Source: Notospermus geniculatus
Lineage: Eukaryota > Nemertea > Pilidiophora > Heteronemertea > Lineidae
NCBI GenBank assembly: GCA_002633025.1
Contig: NMRB01000635.1
Coordinates: forward strand, 62,001-126,000
Direction: 5' to 3'
Length of the DNA stretch: 64,000 bases
This document shows, piece by piece, positions 45,530-56,819 of the stretch. Position 1 is the stretch's first letter. The number at the start of each line of letters is the position of its first letter. Made by a program: the position numbers and the translations under genes. The notes under the pieces were generated by a model that was given only the letters and a program-made list of their open reading frames with translations, had not been told where the DNA came from and did not search any database.

Positions 45530-45930
45530 GTGTTGTCCTGGGCGACCAGTTATCTGGTCCTTGGCTGCTGGTTGCCTTTTCCTGGGCTACCGGTGGTCTT
45601 GTCCTTGACTACCAGTTGTCTTGTCCTTGGCTACTGATCTGAATGATTTCACTCCCGTCGTGCGCTGGGCCCGAGTTTCTTTCCTCTCTCCGTCAATGAC
45701 TATTTGAGAGTCTTTTCCTTGGCTACCGGTTGTCTTGTCCTGGGCTACCTGTTGACTTCTCCTGGGTTACCGGTTGTCTTGTCTTGGGCTACCAGTTGTC
45801 TTGTTCTTGGCTACTGGTTGTCTAGTCCTGGGACTCCAGTTACCGGTATCTTTTCCTGTGTCACTTGTTGTGTTGTCCTGGGCTTTCGGCTGACTTTCCT
45901 GGCCTGGACTACTGGTTGTCTTGATCCTGG
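45530..45930. repeat. 21-bp minisatellite, second tract
   Basis: Same unit as at 44105-44750, shorter and interrupted by a unique stretch around 45640-45710. It belongs to the duplicated block that carries exon 26. Confidence 0.85.
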
Positions 45931-46146
45931 GCTACCAGCATCTGTTATCTCTGAAGTTGCACAAATTTCACCGTCATTCTTTTTGGGTGATCAAAAGGGC
46001 GCCTTTGTACTACTCGGGTTTATTCAGGGCACTCTGGTCCTTTCTGGGTGAGAGTGCTTTTGAAACAGATTTGATAACTATTAATATTATTAATGACTGA
46101 TTGTATCCCTACCTACCATATCTATGAGAAATTTGTCTCATTTCAG

Positions 46147-46380
46147 GATTCTCAATGGTTCCAACAAGTGTCGCAAGTTGCTGCAACTCCAGAACGCAAC
46201 GTTCCCCATATGTGTGAAGTCTGCTACCGACCATTTCAGTGTCAATCTCATCTGAAGGTCCACATGCGCAAGCACACAGATGAGAGACCATTCTCGTGTC
46301 CAGTCTGCGGCAAAAAATTTAAACATCCGCATCATCTGAAGAGACATGCTGCGATTCATATGATAAATCAAAATACATGA
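46147..46380 (+). CDS. Alternative terminal exon 26: two-finger end
   Basis: Same acceptor and length as exon 25. Helices are CQSHLKV and HPHHLKR; the changes from exon 25 are concentrated around the first helix (-1 Ser to Cys, 1 Pro to Gln). AATAAA at 46622. Confidence 0.88.
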   Translation, partial: DSQWFQQVSQVAATPERNVPHMCEVCYRPFQCQSHLKVHMRKHTDERPFSCPVCGKKFKHPHHLKRHAAIHMINQNT

Positions 46381-46689
46381 TTGAATTCCTTTGTGCTTAA
46401 AAAGGGCAGTCACTCTCTAAGCCCGTTAAAATAGTTAGGTTGTGCGTTCTGGTACATCGTACTGATCCATTACTGTATCACTGCATGTATTTGATAGGAC
46501 AGAGTATCAGTCTAAGATTTTGCTGTATTGTATACCTCACTAGGCCTTTATTCGTAATCTCTGTAATTGTCATAATATATCCTCATCAATATGAATCATT
46601 TCAATTTATTCGTACCTGAAGAATAAATCATTCTTTAAATGCAATATTAGCTGACAAAAGGGAGTTGTTCATTCCTTTTTATTCCATCG

Positions 46690-46768
46690 ACGGTGTTTTC
46701 CTGGGCTACCAGTTGTCTTGTCCTTGGCTGCTGGTTGTCTTGTCCTAGGCTGCTGGTTGTCTTGTCCT
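46690..46768. repeat. 21-bp minisatellite, third tract, cut by gap
   Basis: Copies of the CTTGTCCT-containing unit run directly into the N gap. Confidence 0.85.
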
Positions 46769-47178
46769 NNNNNNNNNNNNNNNNNNNNNNNNNNNNNNNN
46801 NNNNNNNNNNNNNNNNNNNNNNNNNNNNNNNNNNNNNNNNNNNNNNNNNNNNNNNNNNNNNNNNNNNNNNNNNNNNNNNNNNNNNNNNNNNNNNNNNNNN
46901 NNNNNNNNNNNNNNNNNNNNNNNNNNNNNNNNNNNNNNNNNNNNNNNNNNNNNNNNNNNNNNNNNNNNNNNNNNNNNNNNNNNNNNNNNNNNNNNNNNNN
47001 NNNNNNNNNNNNNNNNNNNNNNNNNNNNNNNNNNNNNNNNNNNNNNNNNNNNNNNNNNNNNNNNNNNNNNNNNNNNNNNNNNNNNNNNNNNNNNNNNNNN
47101 NNNNNNNNNNNNNNNNNNNNNNNNNNNNNNNNNNNNNNNNNNNNNNNNNNNNNNNNNNNNNNNNNNNNNNNNNNNNNN
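46769..47178. other. Assembly gap
   Basis: Run of N within a minisatellite. The spacing between exons 26 and 27 is larger than that of its neighbours, so sequence may be missing here. Confidence 1.
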
Positions 47179-47519
47179 TCAGTTACACGTATACATGTAT
47201 AACGGCCCTTGTAATATTCACAGCCAAGCAGCTGACATTGGCTCCGCTGACCCATGCGGGTCATTAACCTACTTACACCGCTGGATTCAACCTTAGTTGA
47301 GTTCAGCCTATCCTACATTCATCGCACAGAATGTATGTCATTCTCAGGCCACACGTCGCCAAACAGATACGCCGAGGGAGTAATTTCATGTTGACCTGCT
47401 TTGTCAGCTTTGTTCAAACCTGTGTAGTTCATGTGTATCAATCATCGGCCTTCTTGGGATGAGATGCTGGGGATGAACATTTGCTGGAACGGCTTTGATA
47501 CTCCACGGATTCCGGCGAA

Positions 47520-47590
47520 TGTCGGCAGGGGTTTGTGTGAGCGGATGAAGAGGAGCGAGGTAAAAACCCCTGCTGTGGGAGGATGGTCTT
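47520..47590. repeat. Dispersed repeat fragment shared with 60782-60887
   Basis: GCGGATGAAGAGGAGCGAG and the following CCCCTGCTGTGGGAGGATG match one arm of the foldback at 60782-60887. Noncoding. Confidence 0.5.
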
Positions 47591-48012
47591 TCTGGGGCGA
47601 TCGTGTCTTGTCCAGGGCTACCGCTTCTTGGTAACTGTCGTTTTTTCAAGTGATTGAAAGGGCGACTATATTGTACCTTTCAGGTCTTTTCCGCTTTTCT
47701 CCTGCATCCTTCCTCATCCCTTGTATATAAAACTGTTTGGGTTCGGAGATTGTTTGGATTACTCTCAGGGTGCTGAGGGACGCCTCGTTAAACATAGGTC
47801 TTTGAACCATCTTTTTTGAAGATGGGATTTGGCCTGTCCCTGAGTGCTGGTGATTGATGCCTATGCGAGGGTCCGTGGGTTCGAGTCCAATAGGAAGCTT
47901 TGTCTTTCACCTAAGAAACCGGTAATTATTTCTCCTCGCATTCTTCATTAACAACACTCGATCATGCTCTTTACAGTGCAGGTTGTACCTACTATCATCT
48001 GTCTCATTTCAG

Positions 48013-48237
48013 GATTCTAAGAGATTCCTTATACCGGAACAAATACTTCAAACTGCAGAACGCAACATGTGTGAAGTGTGCAACCAGCCATTCCAAAGTC
48101 CATGTCACTTAAGAAGACACATGCGCAAGCACACAGACGAAAGACCATTCACATGCAAAGACTGCGGCAAAAAGTTTAAACGGCAGGATCATCTGAAGAG
48201 ACATTCTTATATTCATTGGGTGGAGGAAAATACATGA
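48013..48237 (+). CDS. Alternative terminal exon 27: two-finger end
   Basis: Acceptor CTCATTTCAG|GAT, phase 0, 74 residues. Helices are SPCHLRR and RQDHLKR, linker HTDERP. AATAAA at 48575. Confidence 0.88.
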   Translation, partial: DSKRFLIPEQILQTAERNMCEVCNQPFQSPCHLRRHMRKHTDERPFTCKDCGKKFKRQDHLKRHSYIHWVEENT

Positions 48238-48879
48238 TTAAACTCCTTTCTGCCCCTGAGCGCTGCCCTCAGTGGTTTTTACAGGAAGATGAGTCTTTCA
48301 TCCCATTTTATTAGTTTGGATTTCTGCTTCTGACACTACGTCCTGACACATTCAGATATTTGACCTTGGAGGAATTATACTGACTCAGTATATTTCCTCC
48401 AAGATTTGACAGAGGATCAGTCTTCTGTAATATTTCGCAGGGCCTTTATTTGATAATGTCAGTATTAATTGTCGTCATACTTATATTGCCATCAATATTT
48501 TAATCATTTCTATATACATGTATTGTAATTAAAGAATATATCAAACTGTAAATGCAATATCATACTGTAAATACAATAAATGCTTTTTATTCCATCACTC
48601 GTACATTGTGAATCGTTATTGCGTAAAGCATGACACAGTCTACTGGGGAATGTCAAAGATGAGATAAACATTGGATACTGCTGAGAAACCCTCCAGCTGT
48701 GACAGGAATCAAAGTCCCGAGCTGGAATCAAAGTCTGGTTTATTTTTCAGCGAGGGATTAGCGGACTTGCATTCCTAGGACGTTGATTCCTGTCACACCT
48801 GGCTGTGGGCTGCAGACGGATCAGCCTTGCTTACCTTATTTCAAAACCAAGAGTTGCCACAGGTTAAGTGTGTTTGCTC

Positions 48880-49040
48880 TTTGCTGCCCGTTGTCTTGTC
48901 CTGGGTTACCAACCGTCTTGTCCTGGGCTACCGCTGTCTTGTGTTAGCGTTTGTCTTGTCTTGGGCTTCCCAGGTTGTTTTGTCCTGGCTACCGAATATC
49001 TTGTCATGGGCTACTGCTGTCTTGTCCTGGGCAACTGTAA
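48880..49040. repeat. 21-bp minisatellite, fourth tract
   Basis: Decayed copies of the GTCTTGTCCTGGGCTACC unit, upstream of exon 28 as in the other duplicated blocks. Confidence 0.8.
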
Positions 49041-49231
49041 CATCAGAATCTGTTGTCTGTGAGTTTGGTGTAATTTCTCATTGACGTCCACCTTCAGGTG
49101 ATCGAAAGTGCGGCTCTTATCGCTCAGGTTCTCCAGCCGTTCTGGTTTTCTCCTGCATTCCAGTCACAGGACTGTCAACACTGACTCTTTGTAGCTGTTA
49201 TCATCTCAATAAGAAATCTTTCTCTTTTCAG

Positions 49232-49468
49232 GATTCTACATGCCCTAAGCGATTCCTACAAAAATTTCATATGCCACAACCCATCGCCCACATTTGTGAA
49301 GTCTGCAAGCAGCCATTCCAGAGTCCGTCTCATCTGAAGGTCCACATGCGCAAGCACTCGGACGAGAGACCATTCGCATGTCAAATTTGCGGCAAAAGCT
49401 TCAAACGCCAGGATCATCTCAAGAGACATGCTATCGTGATTCATAAGATGGACCATCAAAATACATGA
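49232..49468 (+). CDS. Alternative terminal exon 28: two-finger end
   Basis: Acceptor CTCTTTTCAG|GAT, phase 0, 78 residues. Helices are SPSHLKV and RQDHLKR; linker HSDERP. Confidence 0.88.
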   Translation, partial: DSTCPKRFLQKFHMPQPIAHICEVCKQPFQSPSHLKVHMRKHSDERPFACQICGKSFKRQDHLKRHAIVIHKMDHQNT

Positions 49469-49776
49469 ATAGACTCATCTGCCCCCAGGTTTGAGCAGGC
49501 AGTATCTTCTGCTGAGGTTTTCTAAGATCTTTGGGAATGAATTGGAAATAATTTGAAGAAGGATTCTTCAGATGATTGATGGGAACAAACTTTCTTCAAA
49601 TATTTTAAAATTAGTTCCATAGGATGCGAGAAAACTTTGACAGAAGATGTCGTCTGCTGGACTCTGGGAACAGATGAGTTAACTACTCCCACATTGTGCT
49701 TCGGAGACTCTCGCTCTTTCAACACAGACTTTTTATACTCCCATCTTTATAGAAAATCTGTTATGTCTCATTTCAG

Positions 49777-50001
49777 GTTTCTCAGCGATTCCAACAAATA
49801 TTCCAAACTCCAGAACGCAACTTCGGCCATATCTGTGAAGTCTGCAACCTACCATTCCAGAGTCCGTCTCACTTGAAGCGCCACATGCGCAAGCACACAG
49901 ACGAGAGACCATTCTCATGTCCATTCTGCGGCAAAAAGTTTAAATGCCCGGATAATATGAAGAGACATGCTGCGGTTCACACGATGTGTCGTAACACATG
50001 A
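49777..50001 (+). CDS. Alternative terminal exon 29: two-finger end
   Basis: Acceptor CTCATTTCAG|GTT, phase 0, 74 residues; it has no upstream in-frame ATG, so it is easily missed by ORF searches. Helices are SPSHLKR and CPDNMKR. The second has Asn where the conserved position-3 His stands. AATAAA at 50209. Confidence 0.87.
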   Translation, partial: VSQRFQQIFQTPERNFGHICEVCNLPFQSPSHLKRHMRKHTDERPFSCPFCGKKFKCPDNMKRHAAVHTMCRNT

Positions 50002-50319
50002 TCTGACTCTTCATCCGTGCTTTGGAGATTCACGCCCTCACTGAATCCATCAGCACAGCTCTCATCGGCTTTTGGGAAAGACAATCAGTCATAGATTTGG
50101 GATCAGTTTTACTTCACAGGGCTTTATTTCATAATCTCAGTAACTGTCGTAGTATCGCCATCAAGATCAATGTTGGTTGTAATCATTATTGTTCACTCGT
50201 AGTAATAGAATAAAAAATCATAGCCTACTGTAATGCAATTATATTAGCATTTAAAAGAGAGTTGGTTCATTCCTTTTTATTTCGTCACTCTTACTTACAT
50301 TGTGAATTGTGAACTTTCA

Positions 50320-50410
50320 CTTCTGGGATCTCTACTTGAAAGTGCCTGTCAGAGGAAGATCCCAGTTGGGGTCGAAAATTTGCGAAATTCGGAGACGACA
50401 TTACTTTTAC
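50320..50410. repeat. Dispersed repeat, copy 2
   Basis: Reverse-orientation copy of 34200-34290; shared words include GGTCGAAAATTTGC and CTTCTGGGATCTC. Confidence 0.6.
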
Positions 50411-50539
50411 TTACATTGTGAATGAATGATATTGCGTAGGGCATTGGATTCTTTTGTGAAGTCTACCGAAGCTGTGGACTTCATAAATGCGGGAGGTAGG
50501 CCTAAGCCAATCTTTGTCCACAGGTCAAGTGCGTCTTTT

Positions 50540-50655
50540 CATGGGTGCGATTGCCTTGTCCTGGGCTACTAGTTGTTTTGTCCTGGGCTGGTTCTGTCCT
50601 AGGATACCGGTTATCCCGTCCCGGACTACCGGTTGTTTTGTCCTCGGTAACTGTA
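50540..50655. repeat. 21-bp minisatellite, fifth tract
   Basis: Decayed copies of the TTGTCCTGGGCTAC unit ahead of exon 30. Confidence 0.75.
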
Positions 50656-50860
50656 ACAACAGCATTCGAAGTCGGGGAATTTCTCATTTCGGGTCCTTTT
50701 CGGTGATAGAAAGGGCAACTCTTGTACCACCCAGGTTTTCACCGGTGTCCTGGTTTTCTCCTGCGTTCTAGGTCGGAGTGCTCTTGAACAACCTTGACCA
50801 CCAACACTGAGTGTATGTTTGTGCCTGATGTCACTTCTACAGAAATCTGTCTCATTTCAG

Positions 50861-51091
50861 GATGCTACAAGATTCCTACAAGTATTTCAAGATTCCACAA
50901 CTCAAGAACGCAACATCGCGCACATGTGTGAAGTCTGCAACCTACCATTCCAGACTCCGTCTCACCTGAGGAGCCACATGCGCAAGCACACAGACGAGAG
51001 ACCATTTTCATGTCGAATCTGCGGCAAAGGCTTTAAACACAGGCATAATCTGACGAGACATGCTGTGGTGCATTTGAACCAAAATATGTGA
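50861..51091 (+). CDS. Alternative terminal exon 30: two-finger end, last seen
   Basis: Acceptor CTCATTTCAG|GAT, phase 0, 76 residues. Helices are TPSHLRS and HRHNLTR, linker HTDERP. No finger exon follows in the window; the next gene is on the other strand, so this is probably the 3' end of the array. Confidence 0.88.
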   Translation, partial: DATRFLQVFQDSTTQERNIAHMCEVCNLPFQTPSHLRSHMRKHTDERPFSCRICGKGFKHRHNLTRHAVVHLNQNM

Positions 51092-51181
51092 TGTCACTCC
51101 ATTTACAGTAGTTTGGAGACTCTCCCTTTCTCAGTCCCTTAACAGCACAAGTCGTCAACGTCTAATGTATTAATTCGTAGT

Positions 51182-51512
51182 TAAAGCTGGCGCACATTTA
51201 CGGCAAATCTCAATGCGGTAGGGATGTTTTTGAAGTCGGCTGACCCGGCTGAACGACGGGTCCAACAGCGGGGTCTTAGGTCTTCGGTTTGTAGACACCC
51301 CTTTAAAAACACCTCAACCGCATTGAGATTTGCCGTAAATATGTGTCTAGCTTAAAAAGGGCAGGTGACAGACTGGCGCGTACGCGGCGCGTCCTGCAGG
51401 CGTTCCGCCAATCAGATTCTTCGATAGGTGTTTCGGTCGGTGTTACCACCTCCCTGATTGGTTGAACGCTTTCCCGACGCGTTGCTTATGCGCTAGTCTA
51501 TCACCGCCTTAA
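51182..51512. mobile_element. Two foldback MITEs joined at a TTAA
   Basis: The first (51182-51353) has arms ATTTACGGCAAATCTCAATG and CATTGAGATTTGCCGTAAAT. The second (51353-51512) has weaker arms, GGCAGGTGACAGACT and AGTCTATCACCGCC. TTAA stands at the outer edges and at the shared junction near 51352-51355. Confidence 0.65.
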
Positions 51513-51714
51513 ATCTTACTGTAAATGCAATTTTATAAGCTGACAAGAGAGAGAGTTGTTCATGCCTTTTTATTTCGTCACTCTTACAACACTGTAAATC
51601 ATTATTGCATTAGAAGATTATGACACAATGACCAGGGGAATGCCAAAGACGACAGACATCGGATTCTGTTCTCGCCATTGCGGTCCACCCCACTTCTTCT
51701 CCTGTTCAGCTTGT

Positions 51715-53630
51715 TCAGTCTTCTGACATTTCTAACATGATGTCCTTTATTCTACCGATGTATTCCTCCGCCAGTGACCGGTGCACAGCATGCGCGGAGT
51801 ACGCCATGCTCCAGAACACCCTCCCGTTAACGGAGCAAAGGCTGTGGGTGAAAAGCGACATCCCTACCATGTGTTCGGCTGTGGCCCAGTATGTCCCATC
51901 AAAGGTACACTTCGGGTTCTTCCCCGTCTCATTCAGGTGAAATGCACCTCTGTTTGTGATGTAGAATAAGTGAATCTTGCCTGGCATCTTTAGAAAAAAT
52001 TCTGACATCCTTTCACCAAAGTTTGCAGCAGTGAAGTCCAACTCTTTCGTATCTCTGAAATGGTCGTTGTTGTCGATTTTTGCATGGACAGTCATATGAA
52101 ATGTCTCAGCCAGCTTCGCGAATGTCTTGGGGGAGCGGTTGTGAAATGGTGGCACCTCAATGTCCAGGTGCACCAGTGAATTCAATTTGCCAAGATTTTC
52201 ATTTGGAATCGGCCCACCCTGTGCGAAGCGGCGCAAGTTGACCATAAATCCGGAACGAAAGGTCACGTTCTTTCTCGAATCAATGACGTGGTGTCGGGAG
52301 AGCACTTCTCTGGTTGCCATAGCAACTGCAGCTGTAACGAATCCATTGACTTTGACATTCAGTTGCTTACACTTGCTTATCAACTTCCTGCTCTCGTTCT
52401 CGTCCAACGTGAACGTGAGGATCTTCGTCTCTTTCTTGGTACTTTCGGGTTCGATGACGTCATGGAGGACATTGACGAGTGGGTCCATCTTGGCCATTTC
52501 CGATCCACCGAAAAAGGTATTGCAAAGCATCCGGACATAATCTAAAGGGCCTATATGTAACTCTTTGAATATGTTCTCTCGGGTATCCAATAACGGAAGA
52601 CTTTTCACGTCCTCGTCAACGTTGTTCAGCTCCTGTTCTAAGTAACGGAGAAAACTTTTGTGGACGCCTTCCATGATCGACGCACCGTCGATTACACAAT
52701 GGTTGAACGAGAAAATGAAGGGATAGACGAATTTCTCCTGATTGTCGTCTGTTTCTCTGGTTGGCTGAAACATTTTGACTCTCCAGAGGCCATCCTCCTC
52801 CTGGAACTTCGTCCTAAGTTCCTTGTGGAATACGTCAATCCACTCTGTTTCCTCCATGACGTCAAATTTGGGGAAATATTTGCGATCCTCGAGCAAGAAT
52901 CTGTCCATCATCTTCCCCGTCGGACCTGACTTCACTCGACACCGTAGCACCGCATGGCGGCGACACAGCTTTTCCAAGGCTGCCGTCACGTGATCAGGTA
53001 GAATCGCCTCCTTACAACCAATCAGAACAAGGTTCACATTCAGCATGAAGCCGAAGCGTCCTTGGGCGTAGTCCAGCAACGCTTCTGTCGCGCCAAGTCT
53101 GCGTCCGCGCTNGGATAGACAAATTTCTCTTGATTGTCCTCTGTTTCTCTGGTTGGCTGAAACATTTTGACTCTCCAGAGGCCATCCTCCTCCTGGAACT
53201 TCGTCCTAAGTTCCTTGTGGAATACGTCAATCCACTCTGTTTCCTCCATGACGTCAAATTTGGGGAAACATTTGCGATCCTCGAGCAAGAATCTGTCCAT
53301 CATCTTCCCCGTCGGACCTGACTTCACTCGACACCGTAGCACCGCATGGCGGCGACACAGCTTTTCCAAGGCTGCCGTCACGTGATCAGGTAGAATCGCC
53401 TCCTTACAACCAATCAGAACAAGGTTCACATTCAGCATGAAGCCGAAGCGTCCTTGGGCGTAGTCCAGCAACGCTTCTGTCGCGCCAAGTCTGCGTCCGC
53501 GCTTATGCCAGAATTTCCGCAAAGTCATTCGGTTTTCACCCCATCGGAGCAGTCTACCGAGGACAATGTAGAGAATGACAGGGACGAGCAAAATCCTCAC
53601 TGCTGAATACAACGTCTCTGTGACTTCCAT
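51715..53630 (-). CDS. Membrane-anchored condensation/acyltransferase-like protein (assembly-duplicated)
   Basis: The ATG at 53630 begins METLY-like MEVTETLYSAVR, followed by a hydrophobic segment (about residues 9-27), a signal anchor. The body resembles condensation-domain/alcohol O-acetyltransferase folds: an RHAVLRCRV segment and an HxxxDG site, FNHCVIDGAS. The family's usual HHxxxDG is reduced to one His. These enzymes move acyl groups to hydroxyl or amino groups; the substrate here is unknown. The frame is not continuous: at N 53112 the sequence repeats with an offset of 392 bp (52721-53111 matches 53113-53503 with few changes). Removing one copy gives 508 codons with stop, a single coding exon. 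The duplicate is probably haplotypic, though a real partial duplication is possible. Confidence 0.6.
52721..53503. repeat. Direct 392-bp duplication around a single N
   Basis: The two halves match almost base for base, differing at scattered positions such as AAATATTTGCG and AAACATTTGCG. The join is an N inside a coding exon, the same pattern as at 24847. Confidence 0.8.
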
Positions 53631-53714
53631 AATTGTAGGCCCTCCGACACTAACACCAACCTGTCGCGTTACGATTGAGGATGGACTCTGAAGTGACTTC
53701 AACTAACTGAGGTC

Positions 53715-54690
53715 GATCGATCCAGAAGTACAGTGCCTGAAAAAGAGAGATGAACGCATAGATATATCTTGAAAGTTTCAGGGTGAACTCAATCGATGCC
53801 GCCTACAGCTAGTACTACACAAATCTTACGGCTATGGTAAGGCCTGCCTGCAGTACATGCAGTCTAGGCAGGCCGTCCTGTTGGTGGTGTCTTTATGTGA
53901 GTGAGCTTACGTTGGTTTGTCCTTGGCTGTTCCCCAAACGATTATAACGTCCACACGCACCCATGCATACCGATTGCGCAGTTTGAGGGTACCTAAATTA
54001 ATCTGCAAAAAATGTGCATCCACTGAACAGGTGCTGATACTCACCACCTCACACAACACGCCGCAATTCTATCCACAATCGAATCTACCCGTTGGCAATC
54101 TACTGAACTAAAAACCCCATACTAAACGTGCACAACCCGTATGGGTGACCTATATTTAGCCCGTTGTTCGCAAAGCAAGTCATTGATCAATGAGAATGTG
54201 TTTCGATCTGAATTTCAATTGGTGGCGTTCGTGTTGAGCAACTCACATCATGAGAACCACATTTCTGACCACATGCACATTTGAACGTCCGCCAACGGGG
54301 CATTGCATGTTTCCATTTTATGCAGATTTGGGGCATAGGTCAGTCTACTGCTGCAATTCATTTCAACAAATGACTAATACGGTACTCAATCAATTGCAGG
54401 TGTAAAGGGAAAGAATGTCCTAGGAAAAACTGTCCTGGAAACAGAAGATCCTATTGTTACATTCTATAATCCCTGGCGATTGGTTTCTATACCCATGCCG
54501 CTTATTCCGTCATTCAACAATAGAAGTGGACACTTTTTACAGGGGGACACTCTTTACTGCTACACCTGCCAGAATAAGTCTGTTATATTATTGCTCAGAA
54601 TGCCCTTTATTGAAATGTACAGGTGGTACTGTTTTAAAAAAGCCTTTAAAAATGCATTTTCAATCCGCTGGCTTCCGGATGTTACAATTT
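53715..54690. other. Intergenic, no gene seen
   Basis: Only short frames without motifs. A possible 5' noncoding exon boundary of the minus-strand gene lies near 53705 (TTAG acceptor on the minus strand). Confidence 0.4.
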
Positions 54691-54693
54691 AAA

Positions 54694-55113
54694 GCAAGGT
54701 TCATTGGCGCACGGATCCGGTCCGTTTTCAGTCCGTTTGCCCCTATTTTTGCGGATACGACAACGCAAAAGTCAATATGATCGATGTTTTACGGACCTGA
54801 GTCGGACAAAATCCGTGTGCCAATGAACCCTGCATAAGGGCTGATTCATCTCGCTTGCGGACCGTCAAGCGCATGAAACTGATCGCAGGTTTCCACGACG
54901 TGAATGTGCACACGCAGTGAAATTGATCATAGTCGGCGCAAAATCCGGACGGAGTATGAATCAGCCTTAAGGCTGCGTTTAGCTGACACGCGGAATGCGG
55001 TATAGGGACGCGGAAACCCTGGCGGAAAGATATGTTGTATGCGAAAATGCATTACATTTTCCGCTTCCGCGTTCCGCAATCCGCATTCCGCGTGTCAGCT
55101 AAACGTAGCTTAA
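54694..55113. mobile_element. Three foldback MITEs in series
   Basis: 54694-54834 has arms GGTTCATTGGCGCACGGAT and ATCCGTGTGCCAATGAACC. 54836-54970 has arms GGGCTGATTCAT and ATGAATCAGCC. 54968-55113 has arms GCGTTTAGCTGACACGCGGA and TCCGCGTGTCAGCTAAACG. TAA stands at the junctions and is shared between neighbours. Confidence 0.7.
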
Positions 55114-55459
55114 AGCGGAATGCGGAAACGGAACACGGAATAGACATCTGTTCGCTCCAAGCCATTTCCCTTCATCCATTTATCTGCACGCGGTAAGCGG
55201 GTGTCAGCAAACGACTTTAGACTTTAGACTAGTTCGACGTTCACTACGTACGCGCGACTTATGCTTCGGGGCTATACCTCCCCTCACACACTGTCGTGAA
55301 CGGATTAGAAACGGCTTTGATTGACACTGTCACTGTCAAGGACTGCTCAATTTTACTATCCTGCCAATCATACGGCTCTCTGACACGTGGTCAGTCAGTA
55401 AGTTCTAGCCGGGCCAATCATGAAGCTGCTCTCTGACGCGGCCAAACATAAAGCTCCAA

Positions 55460-55711
55460 TCATAAAGCTGCTTTCTGGCCAGGCCAATCGTAAAGCTCGG
55501 GGACGAAATGTTCATAATCCGTAGAATACAGCTGTGACCGGATGAATTTTTCCTTGTCTGCAGGTTCAGGATAATGAGCTGCCATCCCCTTCTTGTAGAC
55601 GAAGTCAGCGATACTGACAGCAATCTTCGTGGACACAGACTGTACGACGGAGAGAGGAGGGTACACCCGCCCTTCGCTAAGGTCCTTCTCTGTTACTTGG
55701 TCGGCAAGTGC
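55460..55711 (-). CDS. NADP-malic enzyme, exon 11 (last)
   Basis: Encodes the C-terminal 83 residues, from ALADQVTEKD through GRVYPPLSVVQ and YPEPADKEKF to the stop. The family ends in just this way (RLYPPL, then YPEP and SxxYxxDY). The tail is followed by imperfect repeats of GCCAATCATAAAGCTG. Confidence 0.9.
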   Translation of the reverse strand, partial: ALADQVTEKDLSEGRVYPPLSVVQSVSTKIAVSIADFVYKKGMAAHYPEPADKEKFIRSQLYSTDYEHFVPELYDWPGQKAAL

Positions 55712-55773
55712 CTGAAAGAAACGAAGATATGTGTCAGATTGTGAAAAGTGAGCAACTAATATTGTCACTCTTA

Positions 55774-56031
<258 letters not shown>

Positions 56032-56366
56032 CTACAAAAGAAAACCTAAAACCGTCTTCGAATTGACCTCTAAATACCATCGCTCTAGTACTAGGTTTTC
56101 GCACAGCCCGCCACTCTTAAGCAACAAGAAAAGTCGGACGCCGAGAGCAGACCTCTGTTCTTTCTGCAGCCACCATGATACACAGCATGACGCACTAGTG
56201 TGAGACTGATTGACGAATCAGTTCAGACTTCGTGCGTTGGTCTCGTGCGGTGTCGAAATGGGAAAGCGAATGATATCCAGCAACTCTTTCCGCGGAACAT
56301 TTGCTCCTGCGCGTTTGTCAACAGGACCGCCAAGATCATATTCAAGGTGAGAATACAAGCGCCTAC

Positions 56367-56509
56367 CTCACTTTGCGTGTAGGCTTGTTGAGCCGTGCAC
56401 TCTGCTTTGCTGGTCGGATTACTAAGGGCAAAGATGACCGGCCGCTTGTTGTAAATTGCCATAAGTTGGATTATTTCGTCTGTAAATGCACCGCCCACAG
56501 CAGACGCCC
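56367..56509 (-). CDS. NADP-malic enzyme, exon 9
   Basis: 143 nt, phase 1 in and 0 out. Holds ASAVGGAFTDEIIQ and FALSNPTSKAECTAQQA, the conserved Asn-containing SNPTS segment that contacts substrate. Confidence 0.92.
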
Positions 56510-56593
56510 CTGAGAAAAAGAACGAGGACACTGTCAGACAAGGTGAAATTTGTGGTACTCGACCATTATGTTCAAAGTAGACGTTCTGCTTAC

Positions 56594-56819
56594 CAATAAG
56601 AACGCTCGGCTGTAAAGTTTTCACCACTTCCACAAGGCTGTTTAGATTTTGGTACTGTCTAGCGAACCTTATCTTCTCAGGATTAAGCCCTCCGCTCGAT
56701 CTGTCCTTTACGATGAGTCCTTTGGAATCGACCAGCCAGATTTTCCCCATGGCCTCTTCGGTTGTCGTGCCTTCGTCTTCCATGGCCATTACGACTAGTT
56801 TTGCGATACCAATTGATGC
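56594..56819 (-). CDS. NADP-malic enzyme, exon 8
   Basis: 226 nt, phase 0 in and 1 out. Holds ASIGIAKLVVMAM (rest of the dinucleotide-binding loop) and IWLVDSKGLIVKDR. Ser-Lys after the Asp and a Lys about 18 residues on are the pattern of NADP-dependent forms. Confidence 0.92.

Noticed and set aside
47850-47905. tRNA gene from a B-box-like GGGTTCGAGTCC
   Set aside because: No matching A box or cloverleaf stems could be found.
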